Below, in pieces: positions 61,635 through 64,000 of a stretch of 64,000 nt of DNA. Position 1 is the stretch's first letter. Each line of letters begins with the position of its first letter. A program made the position numbers and the translations under genes. The notes beneath the pieces are model-generated. The model did no database searches. It was given only the letters and a program-made list of their open reading frames with translations, and had not been told where the DNA came from. Source of the stretch: Leifsonia sp. C5G2 (GTDB lineage Bacteria > Actinomycetota > Actinomycetes > Actinomycetales > Microbacteriaceae); contig NZ_JABFMV010000005.1 in NCBI RefSeq assembly GCF_013359685.1, positions 1 to 64,000 of the forward strand, written 5' to 3'.

Positions 61635-62947
61635 CATGCGCCTCCCAGCATCCCGGTGAGCGCGTCGAGCCGCGCCCACGATTCGGCCGGCGGCGCCGGC
61701 TCGTCGATCGCCTGCCGCAGGAACGCGTCGATGGCGTCGGCGTGGGTGACCGCGGCATCCACCTTCGGGTTCGTCCCCGGCTTGTACGCGCCGACGTCGA
61801 GCAGGTCCTGCGCGCCGACCTTCGCGGCGAGGATGCTGCGCAACGCCACCGCGGCGGCGCGCTGCTGCGGCGTGGTCACCCGCGACGCGAGCCGGGACAC
61901 GGAGCCGAGCACGTCGACGGACGGGAAGTGGCCGACCACGGCCAGCCGCCGGTCGAGCACCACGTGCCCGTCGAGGATGGAGCGTGCGGCGTCGGCGATC
62001 GGCTCGTTGTGGTCGTCGCCGTCCACGAGCACGGTGTACAGCCCCGTGATGGACCCGGTCTCTCCCGTGCCCGCGCGTTCGAGCAGCTGGGCGAGGAGGG
62101 AGAACGTCGACGGCGGGTAGCCGCGCGTCGCCGGCGGCTCACCGGCCGAGAGGCCGATCTCGCGCTGGGCCATGGCGACGCGGGTGAGCGAGTCCATCAT
62201 CAGGACCACGTCGGCGCCCTCGTCGCGGAATGCCTCGGCGATCCGCGTCGCAGCGAAGGCGGCCCGCATGCGCATGACGGCCGGCTCGTCCGAGGTCGCG
62301 ACCACCACGACGGAGCGGGCGAGGCCCGCCGTGCCGAGGTCGTCCTCCAGGAACTCGCGCACCTCGCGGCCGCGCTCCCCCACCAGGGCGATCACGGACA
62401 CCTGGGCGTCCGTCCCACGCGCGATCATCGACAGCAGCGACGACTTGCCGACGCCGGATCCCGCGAACAGGCCGAGCCGCTGACCGCGACCGGTGGTGAC
62501 CATGGTGTCGAGCACCCGCACGCCCAGGCCGAGGGGCTGCAGGATGCGCGCGCGGCGCATGGCGTCCGGCGCGCGGTTGCCGAGCGGCACGAAGCCGTCG
62601 GGCTCGATCGGTCCGCGGCCGTCGACCGGCCGGCCGAGGGCGTCGATGACACGCCCCAGCATCCCGCGCCCGGTCGGCACCAGCAGTGGAGCGCTGACCG
62701 CGCGCGCCGGGGCCCCGGCGGCGACACCGGTGAGCGGCCCGTAGGGCATGACCCGGACGCGGTCGGCCGTGGTGGAGACGACCTCGGCGTGCACACCCGG
62801 GTCCGATCCGATGACGACGACATCGCCGATGGCCGCAGGAACCCCCTCCAGCTCCGCGCTCAGGCCGAGCACCGCCGTCACGCGGCCGACGCGTTCGACG
62901 GCGGCGGCGTCCACAGCGGTTCGCCAGCGGGTCAGCACGGCGTTCAC
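61634..62947 (-). CDS. fliI: Flagellar export ATPase FliI
   Basis: F1-beta-like ATPase that energises flagellar export, 437 residues. Walker A is GLFAGSGVGKSSLL near residue 165, Walker B is VVLMMDSLTRVA, and GYPPSTFSLLAQLLERAG is a family signature. The GTG at 62947 overlaps the fliH stop as GTGA. The longer ATG frame into fliH is a shadow. Confidence 0.95.
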   Translation of the reverse strand: MNAVLTRWRTAVDAAAVERVGRVTAVLGLSAELEGVPAAIGDVVVIGSDPGVHAEVVSTTADRVRVMPYGPLTGVAAGAPARAVSAPLLVPTGRGMLGRVIDALGRPVDGRGPIEPDGFVPLGNRAPDAMRRARILQPLGLGVRVLDTMVTTGRGQRLGLFAGSGVGKSSLLSMIARGTDAQVSVIALVGERGREVREFLEDDLGTAGLARSVVVVATSDEPAVMRMRAAFAATRIAEAFRDEGADVVLMMDSLTRVAMAQREIGLSAGEPPATRGYPPSTFSLLAQLLERAGTGETGSITGLYTVLVDGDDHNEPIADAARSILDGHVVLDRRLAVVGHFPSVDVLGSVSRLASRVTTPQQRAAAVALRSILAAKVGAQDLLDVGAYKPGTNPKVDAAVTHADAIDAFLRQAIDEPAPPAESWARLDALTGMLGGA

Positions 62948-63549
62948 GACAGCGCCTCCTTCGCGCGCCGCAGCGCCGAGTGGATGCGCGCGTCCAGCCA
63001 CCCGTTCGGCAGCTCCCCGACGGCATCGCCGCGGTGGAGCGCCGGATCGGCGACCAGCTGCACACCATCGGCGGCGAAGCCGGAGCCCTGCAGCGCCGAG
63101 ACATCGTCCGGGTGCAGGCGGACCACCGGCACCGGTCCCGGCGCGGCCGCCGCCAGCACGCGCGCGACGGCGGCGCGCGCGGCGGCGAGCCTGTCGTCGA
63201 GCGCCACACCGACGACGGCGGTGGCGAGCTCGAACGCCGCAGCGGTCAGCGCCGCCTCGGCCTCGGCCAGCACCGGCACGGTCGCCTCGCGCAGCTCGAC
63301 GGCCGCAGTCCTCAGCGCGGCCGCGAGCACGGCGAACCGGTCGGCGGCCTCCGCACTCTCCGCCGCCCTGCCGTCCTCCGCCTCGGCGAGCCAGCGCGCC
63401 TGCTCGGCGGCAGCCGCCCGCATCCCCTCCGCGAAGCCGGCCGCGTATCCGCGCGAGCGAGCGGACGTCATCGCCGCGCGCTCGTGCTCCGTCTCGGCGA
63501 TCACCGGGACGGTCAGCGGCTCGAAGAGCGCGGCGGCGTCACTCGACAT
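62944..63549 (-). CDS. fliH: Flagellar export ATPase regulator FliH
   Basis: A 201-residue protein that binds and regulates FliI. It has the helical, Ala/Glu-rich central part with small-residue spacing (GYAAGFAEGMRAAAAEQARW) and a C-terminal domain similar to V-type ATPase E subunits (VRLHPDDVSALQ, NGWLDARIHSALRRAKEAL). It overlaps fliG by 11 bp. Confidence 0.88.
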   Translation of the reverse strand: MSSDAAALFEPLTVPVIAETEHERAAMTSARSRGYAAGFAEGMRAAAAEQARWLAEAEDGRAAESAEAADRFAVLAAALRTAAVELREATVPVLAEAEAALTAAAFELATAVVGVALDDRLAAARAAVARVLAAAAPGPVPVVRLHPDDVSALQGSGFAADGVQLVADPALHRGDAVGELPNGWLDARIHSALRRAKEALS

Positions 63550-64000
63550 AGGTGTCCTCGTCGCTTCGCTGCACGGTGATCGCCCCGGTCGCCTCCAGGT
63601 CGCGGATGGCGCGCACGATCTCGGCGCGCGCGTCCTCGACCTGAGAGAGGCGCACCGGGCCGAGGATGCGGACCTCGTCCTCCAGCACCTCGCGGTTGCG
63701 CTCCGACAGGTTCGACGTGATGACCTCGACGACCGCGGCCGTCGCACCCTTCATCGCGACGGCCAGCACCGCGGCGTCGAGTCCGCGCAGCACCTGCTGC
63801 ACGTCCCGCGCCTCCAGGCGCACGATGTCGTCGAAGGTCAGCATCCGCGAGCGCACCTCCTCGGCCAGCTGCGGGTCGCGCTGCTCCAGCGCCTCCAGCA
63901 GGGCCTTCTCGGTGGCGGCGTCGGCGCGGTTGATGATGTCGACGAGCGGCTGGACTCCCCCGACCGCGTCGGAGGCGGTCCGCGACGAGACGACCGCGCC
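63539..64000 (-). CDS. fliG: Flagellar motor switch protein FliG (partial)
   Basis: C-terminal part of FliG, cut by the window end. The middle/C-terminal motor segment includes MLTFDDIVRLEARDVQQVLRGLD and the torque helix region MKGATAAVVEVITSNLSERNREVLEDEVRILGPVRLSQVEDA, the standard FliG signature. The start lies beyond base 64000. It heads the operon fliG-H-I-J-NlpC-fliK-flgD-flgE within this window. Confidence 0.93.
   Translation of the reverse strand, partial: GAVVSSRTASDAVGGVQPLVDIINRADAATEKALLEALEQRDPQLAEEVRSRMLTFDDIVRLEARDVQQVLRGLDAAVLAVAMKGATAAVVEVITSNLSERNREVLEDEVRILGPVRLSQVEDARAEIVRAIRDLEATGAITVQRSDEDTYVE

Overview
The window is very G+C-rich, has many GTG starts, tightly overlapping genes and several starts that look leaderless. 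It carries LuxR-type two-component regulators, a sortase-anchored surface protein and a full flagellar export/motor locus. This fits a motile high-G+C actinobacterium. Microbacteriaceae, perhaps close to Leifsonia, is my best guess, from gene content only.

Layout. 1-21 kb is ordinary chromosome: a metallophosphoesterase, a beta-mannosidase divergent from two Gfo/Idh/MocA oxidoreductases, a lipoprotein, signal peptidase I, an SDR, a HAD phosphatase, small acidic proteins, a frameshifted membrane protein, a TMEM175-like channel, an MFS/histidine kinase/response regulator operon, and a TetR/DUF4386 divergent pair with two operators. 21.7-28.2 kb is the flagellar export block (fliO-P-Q-R-flhB-flhA-FlhF-like gene-csrA, minus strand). 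28.4-37 kb interrupts the flagellar locus with a sulfatase-modifying-factor-like protein and a five-gene catabolic operon (transporter, amidohydrolase, ThDP enzyme, ureohydrolase, 2-hydroxyacid dehydrogenase) next to a double-domain Lrp/AsnC regulator. 37-40.7 kb returns to flagella: fliN-fliM on minus, divergent from flbD-motA-motB on plus. 40.7-57.4 kb is accessory: an arabinofuranosidase, a FetB-like permease, a compact ars locus with a 22-residue cysteine-rich ORF, an LAxTG surface protein, an MNT/HEPN-type module, a decayed second arsC, an acetyltransferase, then a lower-G+C operon of three tyrosine-recombinase-type genes, a coiled-coil protein and two cargo genes, one with a PD-(D/E)XK nuclease motif. 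57.5-64 kb is flagellar again (flgE, flgD, fliK, NlpC/P60 hydrolase, fliJ, fliI, fliH, fliG cut by the window end).

How it fits together. The flagellar genes form at least three transcription units. Three of their first genes have the same sigma-28-like promoter, TAAC-N15-GCCGATAG, only 7-8 nt before a GTG codon. This suggests coordinated late-class control and leaderless mRNAs. No fliL is visible.

Most unusual features: (1) a near-palindromic repeat present six times, only inside two reading frames, read in frame as SGDILS/SGDKMS-type peptides; (2) the recombinase-trio operon with an amber-interrupted first gene and possible defence cargo; (3) the tiny Cys-rich ORF between the arsR operators and arsC; (4) the sigma-28 promoter set; (5) several families of long inverted repeats between genes.
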